Positions 22,504-31,866 of a stretch of 51,225 bases of DNA are shown piece by piece. Under the pieces are notes generated by a model. The model searched no databases, was not told the origin of the DNA, and worked only from the letters and a program-made list of their open reading frames with translations. The stretch comes from Fragilaria crotonensis. Lineage: Eukaryota; Bacillariophyta; Fragilariophyceae; Fragilariales; Fragilariaceae. Both the position numbers and the translations under genes were made by a program. The stretch spans positions 1 to 51,225 of the forward strand of contig JAKSYS010000456.1 in NCBI GenBank assembly GCA_022925895.1, given 5' to 3'. How positions within the stretch are numbered: position 1 is the stretch's first letter; each line of letters begins with the position of its first letter.

Positions 22504-23210
22504 CACAGCTTCGTGTTATGATAGCGACCTGGAGAGCGAAGTTGAATGGAAGGCTCACATTGGTGGGCACGATGTTGTGCCAGGCTTTGCCGGGTACTAG
22601 TCATTCGTTTTGAACTCACCAACAAGATAACAAAAATTATGTGGAGTTGACCACGGACAACGCCCCAGGTTGGCCTTTTCAGCATCCAAGCAATTGTGAG
22701 AGATTCGACGTCCTTGGTCACACTGCTGGATCTTGACACACACCGAATTGTGAATGATCATTGAGCGAGTGCATGCGGCAAGTCTGCCAATAAGAAATCA
22801 GCAATTTCACATGTTGCGACGTGAAAATGGTGAGGCATGGTTGGGGACCGTTCCAAATTAAAAGTTCAGACTTTTTTGAAAAAGGGGTTATACGACCTAG
22901 GTTTCTAGGGAATGCGATTGTTTGCGCTGTCGTGTTGAATCGCCGTTCCTATTACTACCGTAGACAGTTCACTTGATTCAAGGATACGCTCTATAATGTA
23001 CATAGATGTGGATGTATCTTCCTCCCTATTGCTTTTGCTGTTGATTGTTGACGTAGTTGGCAACCGGCAACCACCACGGCAGGATTGTGGACCTGTTGGG
23101 ATGAGAAAGTGACAATGATCGAGTAAGTTAGACTTCACGGATTACTATGATACTACTATCCATTATAGTCATGATTCATGGTTATTCCAGTACAAGTACT
23201 TGTACTGTAG

Positions 23211-23240
23211 TACCTGGTACCTGGTACCTGGTACCTGGTA
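23211..23240 (+). repeat. TACCTGG heptamer microsatellite
   Basis: About four tandem TACCTGG units create overlapping GGTACC palindromes. A similar GAGTACCTGGTACCTGG occurs near 49517. Confidence 0.85.
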
Positions 23241-23698
23241 TCATACTGAATACAACGGGGAGGACATACAGTATCAAAGGATCATACGACTACCGGTATG
23301 CATACAAGTACTGGAGGACTGAGCTAAAACGTTCTCAAAGAACAGTAGAGAGATCCTCTTTTTATATTGTTTACAGAACGGAACCCGTAACCTTACGAAG
23401 ATTTGGCGTCTTTTTGTTACAGTAATTTACATTGTAAATTTATGTCCTCTTTTTAGAAAATACAAGATGAATTTCATTACTCAGATTCCTTCGAAATTTC
23501 TCGTATCATTCAACAAGATTCCGTTTTTTTCACAACACATGGACTCTCGGACTCGCAGTTACTTTGAGTCTTTGAGATCATACAACAGCAAGTATGACAT
23601 ACATCGACTCCATCACTCCGTCCATCGGTGTTGTCCAATCTCTTCGTACGTAGTATAAAAAGTAGGATCTTGATTGACTATTTATCACAACTGCTACT

Positions 23699-23884
23699 CT
23701 AGTTCCTTCGCTGTTTTCTGCCCTTTGACAAATGCTGCTGAAAATTTTTGAACATGTCGGCTTTTTGCAGCTTCATTTCCTGCTTTTCAATTTGATCAGC
23801 CTGTCCTGTTGAACATCCTTCATTTGAAGATGTTTGGTCCATGCAATCTGGAGTGAGTGAGGTTGCGTCCAACTGGCATTCCAC
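23699..23884 (-). pseudogene. possible C-terminal gene fragment
   Basis: This open frame of 61 codons has protein-like composition and a Lys/Gln-rich helical end (QADQIEKQEMKLQKADMFKN, then KGRKQRRN). A stop lies shortly upstream in frame, and a neighbouring frame (to 23994) may continue it. There is no recognisable domain. It may be a decayed gene end or chance. Confidence 0.25.
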
Positions 23885-24235
23885 TTCACGGTTGTCATCG
23901 TCGATTTAACCAGCAAAGAAATCACCAGTGCCTGCGATAGGTTTCGCCTGTTTCTATGGATGTAGAAATCATCCACAAGACCGACCTCTTGCATCGTTTC
24001 CTTTCATTGGATCAAAACGTCACTTTTCAAGCTTGACTGTCACCGAAGTACTTGGGCATTGGTATCCTCCTTGTTGCTTTCAGAGCTAAGCCACATACAG
24101 TGGCCGATACTTAGCCAGCGACATCCATCTGCCTTCAGTACAAGATGTCAAATTTCTTGTGTCCACGCCACCGCAGATAGATGTCGTTTCTTCCGTTGAA
24201 TCACTCGAAACAAGGGCAATCGAATGACCTACATA

Positions 24236-24268
24236 GCGATGTGGTTGCTCTTAGAACAACCACATCGC
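24236..24268. repeat. perfect 12-bp inverted repeat (hairpin)
   Basis: GCGATGTGGTTG (24236-24247) and its exact reverse complement CAACCACATCGC (24257-24268) flank a 9-nt loop. There is no T-run and no adjacent gene end, so its role is unclear. Confidence 0.8.
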
Positions 24269-24876
24269 AATAGCGAACGACATCGTCGAGTTCCGATGAG
24301 GACTAAATACGAGATACAAGTTTTGTGTGTCGCGAACTCCCGGTGACATGCAAACCGCGCCGCCTCATGTCAAGTACCGGTACTGTAGCGCAGCAAGATG
24401 AAAAGTCAACAAACTCTAGTAGAAGGCCGTATGCTGATGTACACAAATCATTTTCCACGTGGAAGTAATTTCTGACCAAAGTAAACACGTGGAACGGAAT
24501 TTGCTCAGTGTCAAGTCGAAGGGAAATTCGGGCTTCAAATTTACCAAAGGACCCCAAAATTCATGAAGTTAAGGGAAAATTGAATCTCAATTTTACGAAG
24601 CTGAGGACCCAGAACCGGTACTGGGTCCGGAGTTCTGTAAATTTGTAGTGTAAAAATTCAAAAGAGGATCTCTCTAGTGACCTACTTTGACTTGCGACAG
24701 CATCACTAAAAATGTGGATCTTCCCCAAATTCACAGGGCAACGCCAACTGTGAAGAAGCAACGCGACAACGTGACACTGTTCAGAACTCCCGGCTAGACA
24801 ATATTTGTGAGGCTGTTTACTTTCTCTCCAAGTATACCCTCTTTTTCAAACATCGCACCGTCAATCATCCAGCATC

Positions 24877-26397
24877 ATGACCATAACGTCACTTCCTTTC
24901 AAGCGTCTGGTAACAGCACTCAAGCATGCAAAGAAGACTTGTACTGTTGTTGAACAGTGTTGTGGAGGACTCATCAGCACATCCATCATGGCCCAGCCCG
25001 GAGCTTCCTCGGTATTTTACGGAGGATCTGTAGCCTACAACACACGTATGGGCCAGAAACTACTTCTGAATGATGCAAGTCTACACCAAGCATTGACCAA
25101 CATCGCTGCTGGGACTGATGCCGAGAGCTACATAAGATCTAAACTCGAATGGACTGCACGATCATCCACGGCATTCTGCGAAGCATTGGGTACAGACTAT
25201 GCAATTGCAGAGGGAGGCGCCGCTGGTCCTACATTTCGACCCTCTGACATGACGACTGGTTTCACTGTGATTTCTGTGGCTGGCAAGGACGCACATGGAA
25301 ACGTCTCAGTCTTGTGCCAGGAAGTGATTCGCTCACCTCATGCCGACCGGGAGGCGAACATGCGCCTCTTTTCGGATGCTGCCGCCAATATAGCGACCCA
25401 AGTCGTCACGGGAGGTTCGATAGTAAATGACATTGACGCACCCGAAAAGGCAAAGGCTCTGCTTCTCGACCGAGCGACACACCTCCGAAGTGACTCACAA
25501 GCTCTTGCAGCTCTCAAGCCGACGGCCAAATACGTTGTGCTCAATGGAAGTGAAATCGTGGTCAATTCTGTTTCTGAGCTGGCGCTCCTATCTCATGATC
25601 AGGTTCAATCAATGCCAGGGGAGAAACGCGAGACTTTTCTAGGCATACTGTCAGATACTGGAACTGCTGTCTTTGGGGTTGATCTACTCGACAAGAACAA
25701 GGAAAGTGCCACCCCCGCACTCGAGGGTACTAGCTTCGTCGACACTCGGACGAGCGCACCACTCTTCTCTACCATCGAGAACGAGCTAGCTCTGCATGCC
25801 ACTGCACTTGCGCAATGGCAACGACGAACGTCCTTTTGTAATTTGTGCGGGGGCGCGACAACTTTTGTGGACGGTGGCACGTGCTGTCGATGTACGGTAT
25901 GCAAAACACCGAGTTGGCCGCGACAGGATCCCAGCATGATTGCAGTGATCTCATCCCGGGACGGACAGCGCGTTCTGTTGGCACACTCGACACGACATCC
26001 GCCAAGATTCAATACTGTGCTTGCCGGGTTCGTGGAGGCTGGAGAAACCTTTGAGGCCGCTGTCGCTAGGGAAACGTTTGAAGAAACCGGCATTCGTATT
26101 GACGAAGGGTCCGTTCAGTATGTCGGTTCTCAACCGTGGCCATTTCCTCAGAGTTGCATGATTGGTTTTACAGCGTACGCAGATTGTTCACAAGAATTGA
26201 AGGTCGACGCGAAAGAGCTGATTTCCGCTGGGTGGTTCACCAAAGCAGACGTCGCCAGGGCAGCGACAGTTGAAGGCCCTACCATGAAACGTGAGGTTGC
26301 CGAAGAAGCGCTCCGCAAGGACCCGTCACTCCCATTATTGATACCGCCCAAGGGTGTGATTGCGAGGAAGCTGCTCGATAAGTGGCTTGCAAGCTGA
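24877..26397 (+). CDS. fusion of CinA/PncC-like domain and NudC-type NADH pyrophosphatase
   Basis: The intact, apparently intron-less frame encodes 506 residues. Residues about 5-175 match the CinA C-terminal (PncC, NMN deamidase) fold: TVVEQCCGGLISTSIM, then GASSVFYGGSVAYNTR, and a glycine-rich AEGGAAGP. The family usually has ESCTGG, so here the Ser is Gln and the Thr is Cys. Residues about 300-505 are NudC-like: a zinc ribbon (FCNLCGG...CCRCTVC, 321-346), the Nudix box GFVEAGETFEAAVARE plus EETGI (384-406), and SQPWPFPQS (about 417-425), the signature of NAD(H) pyrophosphatases. NudC cleaves NADH to NMNH and AMP and can remove NAD caps from RNA; PncC deamidates NMN to NaMN. One chain could therefore link NAD breakdown to salvage, if the first domain is active. 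No clear targeting peptide was seen. Confidence 0.88.
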   Translation: MTITSLPFKRLVTALKHAKKTCTVVEQCCGGLISTSIMAQPGASSVFYGGSVAYNTRMGQKLLLNDASLHQALTNIAAGTDAESYIRSKLEWTARSSTAFCEALGTDYAIAEGGAAGPTFRPSDMTTGFTVISVAGKDAHGNVSVLCQEVIRSPHADREANMRLFSDAAANIATQVVTGGSIVNDIDAPEKAKALLLDRATHLRSDSQALAALKPTAKYVVLNGSEIVVNSVSELALLSHDQVQSMPGEKRETFLGILSDTGTAVFGVDLLDKNKESATPALEGTSFVDTRTSAPLFSTIENELALHATALAQWQRRTSFCNLCGGATTFVDGGTCCRCTVCKTPSWPRQDPSMIAVISSRDGQRVLLAHSTRHPPRFNTVLAGFVEAGETFEAAVARETFEETGIRIDEGSVQYVGSQPWPFPQSCMIGFTAYADCSQELKVDAKELISAGWFTKADVARAATVEGPTMKREVAEEALRKDPSLPLLIPPKGVIARKLLDKWLAS

Positions 26398-26830
26398 CCT
26401 AATTGGCAGATGGAGGCGAAGGCATTGGCATGAATCCTGGCGTCCCATTCCTTTCCTTCTTAATTGTTTATCAAGCAAGTTTCCCACCTTCTGTACGCTT
26501 CTTGTTCGGCTCATGTGGCGATACAGCCGAAACGCGTCCACAACATTGACCCCAGTCCTGCTTTGTGTAGGATTTCTTGAACAAGAACGGCCCCACTTCA
26601 CAATAGACACAGACACGTTGTTTGGCGTATGTACTAAAGAGGTGTACGACTTCTTCAACCTTGATCCCCAGCGGTCGCCAACACCGGCCAGTAAACTTCA
26701 AGAGCACAACAAAAGGCATTTTTATACATGAGTTACTTTTTAAACTATCCAAGATTGATCGATTCCGGACCATCAATTATGGCGCCATTGGAACCAAGTC
26801 GTAGCATGTTGGTCGCTCGGCACGTCCATT
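26398..26830. other. convergent spacer
   Basis: The ends of the NudC fusion gene and the desaturase gene meet here. No other gene is seen. Confidence 0.5.
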
Positions 26831-28042
26831 TCATTCAGACTTGGCCTTGGCCATGTCTGCCGCTTGTTGATCAATCCATCCTCCTGGTACCATGGCGGTC
26901 CAGTTCTGGGAGGTGAAGTGACTGTGTTCACCGTGCAGAACATGTCCCTTCAAGAGTTCGTGAAGCTTGTGTAGGTTGAAAAATGGGACCATCGGGTAGC
27001 AATGGTGCTCCGCATGAAAGTTGGTATCCCACAAGAGAAGTCGGATCAAAAGGTTGGACTTGCATGTGCGAGTATTGCGGAGGCCGTTGTTGATGGGAGA
27101 TACCTCACAATCGGCATGCTCGAGATTGCGAAAGTAGTTGACACATGGGTAACCAATGAGGACAGGAATGATCCACCAGAAAAGAAGGGAGGCACGACCC
27201 TCTGCGGTCTGGCCAAAGGTTGCAAACACAATGACCCAAACCAGAAGTTGAAGGCGTGCAGTTTGCTGCAAATCCTCCATGATTCCACTCTCCTTAGTAT
27301 ACGTGAAGTCCTTCATGCTCCATCCAGTACCGCTGTAGTCTACAGGGATGCCTTTGGCAGAGTTGAACACACGAAGAAAACGGCACTTGACAGTGGACCA
27401 AATATCCCAAAATTGTTTTAAGTACGTCCAACGATCCTGCGGGATGTTGCGAAAGCCTGGATTCGCCAGAAGCTCGCGTGAGTACCAACTGGTCAGTTCA
27501 GGATCCTTGTCAATATGGTTGGTGAAGGTGTGGTGCTGCTTGTGCATGACGCGCTCGTGCTTTCCGAATTCGCAGCAGACGCAGCCAACCAGAAACAGGA
27601 GCACATCGTTGATCCACTTTGTTCGGAAGGCATTGCGATGAAGAAACTCGTGCTGGCCAGCAAATGCCATGCATTGGAACTGGAACCCGTAGAAGGCATA
27701 AAGTGGAATGAAGATGGCCACTCGCCAGAGCGAGAGGGACTGAGCGTCAAAGGGAAAGACCTGTAAGCGGTCGATGCAGTGGTACGTAGTGGCGAAGATA
27801 CAAAAGTTGATGAACAACCTTTTGAAACCTTTTGCGTCAGATTTGCACATCAGCTTCAAGAGTACTCCATCGTCGAGGACACGATCGCGCACAGATAGCT
27901 TGACATCGGCATGCTCTTTGCCATCGGTCTTGACGTCAGATGATATCTCAGCATCGCTTGTGCGAGTTTCAGCAGCTAGCGACTTGAGAATATCCGCGCG
28001 CTCGTTTACCGTCATGATGGATTGCTTTGCATTTGGTGCCAT
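26831..28042 (-). CDS. membrane fatty acid desaturase family protein
   Basis: The intact frame encodes 403 residues starting MAPNAKQSIMTVNE. Three histidine boxes bind the di-iron centre: GQHEFLH (ending at residue 135), HKQHH (167-171) and NFHAEHH (341-347). Hydrophobic segments (about 78-96, 107-129, 144-157, 263-305) surround them, which fits an integral membrane enzyme. The spacing and the LRNTRT...WDTNFHAEHHCYP stretch resemble the rhizobitoxine-desaturase-like/MocD branch more than front-end desaturases, and there is no cytochrome b5 domain. The substrate cannot be told from sequence; acyl lipid or sphingoid-type substrates are possible. The N-terminus is hydrophilic with no ASAFAP leader, so the ER is more likely than the plastid. 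Confidence 0.87.
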   Translation of the reverse strand: MAPNAKQSIMTVNERADILKSLAAETRTSDAEISSDVKTDGKEHADVKLSVRDRVLDDGVLLKLMCKSDAKGFKRLFINFCIFATTYHCIDRLQVFPFDAQSLSLWRVAIFIPLYAFYGFQFQCMAFAGQHEFLHRNAFRTKWINDVLLFLVGCVCCEFGKHERVMHKQHHTFTNHIDKDPELTSWYSRELLANPGFRNIPQDRWTYLKQFWDIWSTVKCRFLRVFNSAKGIPVDYSGTGWSMKDFTYTKESGIMEDLQQTARLQLLVWVIVFATFGQTAEGRASLLFWWIIPVLIGYPCVNYFRNLEHADCEVSPINNGLRNTRTCKSNLLIRLLLWDTNFHAEHHCYPMVPFFNLHKLHELLKGHVLHGEHSHFTSQNWTAMVPGGWIDQQAADMAKAKSE

Positions 28043-29183
28043 TATTGCTCTAGATCGGATGTGGAGGTGGGCGATGGTAGCAGGCGCAACAAATGGAAAG
28101 TCGGCGATGTGGGCAGGATGACTCCAAAAAAGTGAGATAATACGGTGTGATAGAGTGTGTTTGATGGAACACGTGTGATTGGCCCCTCGTATGTGCTCGT
28201 TGTACCAGGTACTCGTACCACAGACTGCGATGGGATTTTGCGTCAGGTGAGAGAGGTGCCATCATCATTGGCAGATTATTGACACTCGAAGTGACACTTC
28301 CTTACCGAGGTACGCGCGCGAATTGAACGCATTCACGAGTTTTGCTTGTGCGAAGATTCATATATGACATGGGCAATTGTCTTTTTTGACATCATGGATG
28401 AAATTGCATTGAAATACCATCTGCTACGTGCCACGTGATATCATACGGCCCAACATCTTCATATGGATTTGCTCATAATATGCCAGGGTGTAACATACAC
28501 ATTTTTTTCTAATTTTTTCGCAACGACAAAATCGTGCTGTGGACTGTGGACAACGTACTGTACCAGTATCATAAAATTCTATCTTCGGTAGTAGTAGCAC
28601 ATATGCGCCCATACTCGTTTTTGTACAAAGTACAACTATGTTCGTATGCATAGTATCTGCTCTTGTTAATACGTACAAGTAGTGCGTGTGTACCTTGGTA
28701 TCAGTACCTTGTAGGTACTCTACTAGTACTGGAGTACTCCATAATCCATAATCTGTACTGGGCGCGTACAAGTAATTGTACCTGGTATGTCGGAAATGGG
28801 AATGAATGATTATACGTGGAAATGTGAAATGCACTGGTATACCCCGAGCCCCGAGTATGCATATATTATATGTGTATCATAGCCCGTGTAGGAGCTATAT
28901 ATACATCCTCCCTAATACATGTGAGTCATTTATCATCATGAGAGCTATATACATACAAATGTGACGCCGTACAAGTGTATAACAAATAAACGAGTTCAAC
29001 GACATTCATCAATGGATATATACGGTCGCTCGACCTGGTATTGTAATGTATTGCCTGTGCTTACGGTGCCCCTGTACGCATTGGTACATTAGAGAATTGA
29101 CACCAGGCATCCGACATCAACCGGCATCAAGCATCAGCATCAACACACTTCGTGATGTTATTTCGGGCATTTCGTTTTTAGGA
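28043..29183. promoter_or_regulatory. divergent promoter region, desaturase and unknown gene
   Basis: This is a spacer of about 1.1 kb between divergent genes. The stretch 28550-28800 is dense in GTAC/AGTACT words, and 28855-28915 is TATA-like. The upstream part of the plus-strand frame (29046-29183) is open but looks like leader. Confidence 0.4.
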
Positions 29184-30296
29184 ATGACACTCCCTGACAC
29201 TTCGATTGAAGTCCACAGCGTAGCTGGAGTGTGGTCCAGACAATGGGAGGAGGATCCCCTTGGCTCGGGAGTGTTTGACCGAGAGACACTGGTCCATTGG
29301 ACCCAAGCTCCATGCGGTATCTATGTCGACATTCGCCTCCCCCATGATTCGCCAGGTCGTTCGTTGGATGCCGCGGCCGCTGCTGGATTCGTCCCCAATC
29401 CAGCGGGCTTGGCGGCTGCTTCCGATGCAGCTTCGTTGCAGGGGCCACTATCGGCACAAGTATACGAAAGCATCCTGGCCCAAAAATCGTTTGCCGGTCA
29501 GCTCATGATGGCATTTGGTGGTACTGGTGATGCCCTCGAACTCGACTTGACACTTGCCGAGCTCAGCAAGAACAACGGTGCGCCGATCCCACTATGCACA
29601 TGCTATTGGCGTCGGTTTGTGGATTATCGCCCTCCGTCGGGGGGACTCGATGTTGGAGTGTGTGCGTCGTGGTTTTCGAACCCAACGAATAATGAGCAGG
29701 ATGATGCTGATGGTGCTGGTACGATCGAAATGCGTGAAACTGGCGACGACGGTAGCTATGCCGAAGGATGGCTTCGGTTGCCGGGCAGTGGTAAAGGACC
29801 ATACATGGCACTCGAGTTGGTGGAGGATAGTGGCGTTCCCCGCAAGGGGTTTTGGGTGCGAGCCGGGCACCGGTTCGCGTACGCCATCGGACGTCCTGAA
29901 ACCGAGGAAGCAACGACTCGACTCAAATGCGAGCCCGGATGTGAGGCGATTGCAACGAATGTTGGGAAATCCTTGAAGGAGGCGACGATCGACGATGAGG
30001 CGTCAGCCTTGCGACAAGTCATGAGCTACGTGGCAGTCATGGGGACCATTCGAGATGATGGCGCGTGGTACATTGAATCGAGTACTCGCCCGGACCTAGT
30101 CGGTTGCACGCTTCTGGACAGTGCGCCTGGATCATTAGCATGTAGTGCTTTGGTCAAGTGCAACCATGAGGGTCTCACGGAGGGTCAGTATGTCACCCAA
30201 GTTAGTTTAAGCAGTGCGGAGGGATCGGTGAAACCTAACTGGGAGCGAGTTTGGCGTGTTGTGGAAACAACGGGTTGCAAGCTTCCGATTGAGTGA
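29184..30296 (+). CDS. conserved protein of unknown function, possibly HRI1-like
   Basis: The start is placed at 29184 (MTLPDTSIEVHSVAGVW), giving 370 residues; an upstream in-frame ATG at 29046 would add 46 residues of non-conserved look. The N-terminal GVWSRQWEEDP and VHWTQAPCGIYVDIRLP resemble a bacterial/fungal family (including yeast HRI1) in which a W-rich strand precedes a YxDxR motif. Two similar halves are suggested (GVWSRQW at the start; GTIRDDGAWYIESS near 30045). No catalytic motif, membrane span or signal peptide is seen. The frame is intact. The family link is from memory and weak. Confidence 0.6.
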   Translation: MTLPDTSIEVHSVAGVWSRQWEEDPLGSGVFDRETLVHWTQAPCGIYVDIRLPHDSPGRSLDAAAAAGFVPNPAGLAAASDAASLQGPLSAQVYESILAQKSFAGQLMMAFGGTGDALELDLTLAELSKNNGAPIPLCTCYWRRFVDYRPPSGGLDVGVCASWFSNPTNNEQDDADGAGTIEMRETGDDGSYAEGWLRLPGSGKGPYMALELVEDSGVPRKGFWVRAGHRFAYAIGRPETEEATTRLKCEPGCEAIATNVGKSLKEATIDDEASALRQVMSYVAVMGTIRDDGAWYIESSTRPDLVGCTLLDSAPGSLACSALVKCNHEGLTEGQYVTQVSLSSAEGSVKPNWERVWRVVETTGCKLPIE

Positions 30297-30923
30297 GGAT
30301 TGTTCCCCATTTTTGGTTCATAACTTGCTTCTGGTACGGTTCAATACCAGTATCAGATAGCGAGAACGACTACTCATCAGATCTCATGTCTCACGTTGTC
30401 TTGTCAAGAAGTCAATTTTACAGTATAAGCGTAATGCCAAGCACTGGTAGTCGTGAGTTGACTAATAATCCCATGGATTCCCGATCCCAGATTAGACTAC
30501 GTCAGTGTTCGCTCTATGGCAATGAATGCTACTATGCTAAAGGACCAATAGATTACTGTCGTACTGTACATGCACCTGATCTGAACGATGCGGAATCTCA
30601 AGGATAGGGTTCTACTACTCTAGCTAGTATTTGTATTTATGGCAGACTAACAAGAACATTCAATAAAGATACCTAGTACAAAACGATCGTACAATCTACG
30701 AGTACCTGTTTGGCCAACATCAACTTGCATGTGCGTGCGTAGCACCTCGGACAGGTCACGTGGTTGAACAATCTTGCGCCTTGAACATCGAGGAAGGAAG
30801 AAATTTGTTTTATGAAGTCCGTAGGAATTTGAATTCTGTGAGATTTGCTACACCTGTCGCTCTGCCGATCACCTCCAACCTCAAATTTCGAACCTGCTAT
30901 TCCATTCAATAGTCGATTTCAAT
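30297..30923. other. spacer upstream of light-harvesting gene
   Basis: An AATAAA-like CAATAAAG near 30661 may serve the preceding gene. The rest is presumed promoter of the light-harvesting gene. Short open frames here look like chance. Confidence 0.45.
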
Positions 30924-31627
30924 ATGCGTGTCGTTCTTGCATTAATCCTTGCCGCCTCTGCCACAGCCTTCGCCCCGGCTGCCCAGACTTCCAAGACTGC
31001 TGCTCTCAATGCTATCCCTGTTGAGAAAGAGGTTGGAGTTCAGGCCCCTGTTGGTTACTTCGAGTACGTTTTTTCGCCATTGCCTTGTGATGAGAGCATA
31101 TGCATTAGATTGTCGTACTCACACTCATCCTCACATATGCCACCGCTCACAGTCCTTTGGGACTCATCAAGAATGGTCCGTACGGAAGTCCCGAAGAGAA
31201 CTTTAGACGTTACCGCACTGTCGAGGTGAAGCACTGCCGTGTCGCCATGGCTGCCACCGTCGGCACTCTCGTTCAGCAGAACAATCACTTTGCGGGATTC
31301 CTTTCCACTTCCGAGAATATCAAGTTCGAGGACGTTCCCAACGGTCTTGGAGCCCTTTCGGCTGTCCCACTGGCAGGATGGGTGCAAATTATCGCCGTTC
31401 TTGGATTGCACGAAATCCTCATCCGGCAACGAGAAGGAAAGGCGCCTGGAAACTATGGAACCGGATACTTGGGATTGAAGATGGACGACCAATCTTCCGC
31501 ACAATTGCGTGCTCTCAGTGTTGAACTTTCCAACGGACGTCTCGCAATGTTGGGAATCTTGGGCATGTGGGCCTCGGAAATCGTCAACGGAGAAGTCCTT
31601 GCCGAAGTTAAGAATCTTCCTTTCTAA
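30924..31627 (+). CDS. fucoxanthin chlorophyll a/c-binding (light-harvesting) protein
   Basis: It is a thylakoid antenna protein that binds chlorophyll a/c and fucoxanthin and passes energy to the photosystems. Exons are 30924-31063 and 31153-31627; the 89-bp intron has GT-AG ends and joins GYF to DPLGL in frame. The product has 204 residues. An ER signal peptide (MRVVLALILAASATAFAP) carries the ASAFAP-type motif needed to cross complex-plastid membranes, followed by a short transit region. Helix 1 has the chlorophyll-binding EVKHCRVAM (ExxHxR), with Cys where Gly is usual. Helix 2 is near LAGWVQIIAVLGLHE. Helix 3 has ELSNGRLAMLGILGM (ExxNxR). Length and layout fit FCP family members; the exact Lhcf/Lhcr/Lhcx class is not assigned. 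Confidence 0.93.
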
Positions 31628-31866
31628 AGTGTTTTGGCGTGTCCTCTTACTGTTGTAGAAACTGAATAGATGCAGTAACTGTAACTTGGGTTTCTATGGA
31701 GCAAGAAATCTCAACTTTTAGCGTCCTTTACAGCTGATATGGACTTCGTTTAATCGCTATTACTCTGTACTCGAGTACCATGTACTACATTATTAATCTT
31801 GCCAAGGTAATTTCAGGCACCGTATGCCATATTCCCCAGGAAATTGCTATTCTTTTCTGAAACTCT

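Larger units (their letters stand above)
22504..24876. other. long intergenic region (2.4 kb)
   Basis: No complete gene is seen. It contains a TACCTGG microsatellite (23211-23240), a short minus-strand open frame (23699-23884) and a hairpin (24236-24268). The right end carries the promoter of the NADH pyrophosphatase fusion gene. Confidence 0.5.

Noticed and set aside
23211-23240. CRISPR-like repeats
   Set aside because: These are contiguous heptamers without spacers in a eukaryotic genome. No CRISPR array is present in the window.
28424-28834. 136-codon minus-strand open frame
   Set aside because: It lies in AT- and GTAC-rich spacer, has no domain, and sits between two divergent promoters.
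30673-30909. 78-codon minus-strand open frame before the light-harvesting gene
   Set aside because: It occupies the presumed promoter and has no recognisable domain.
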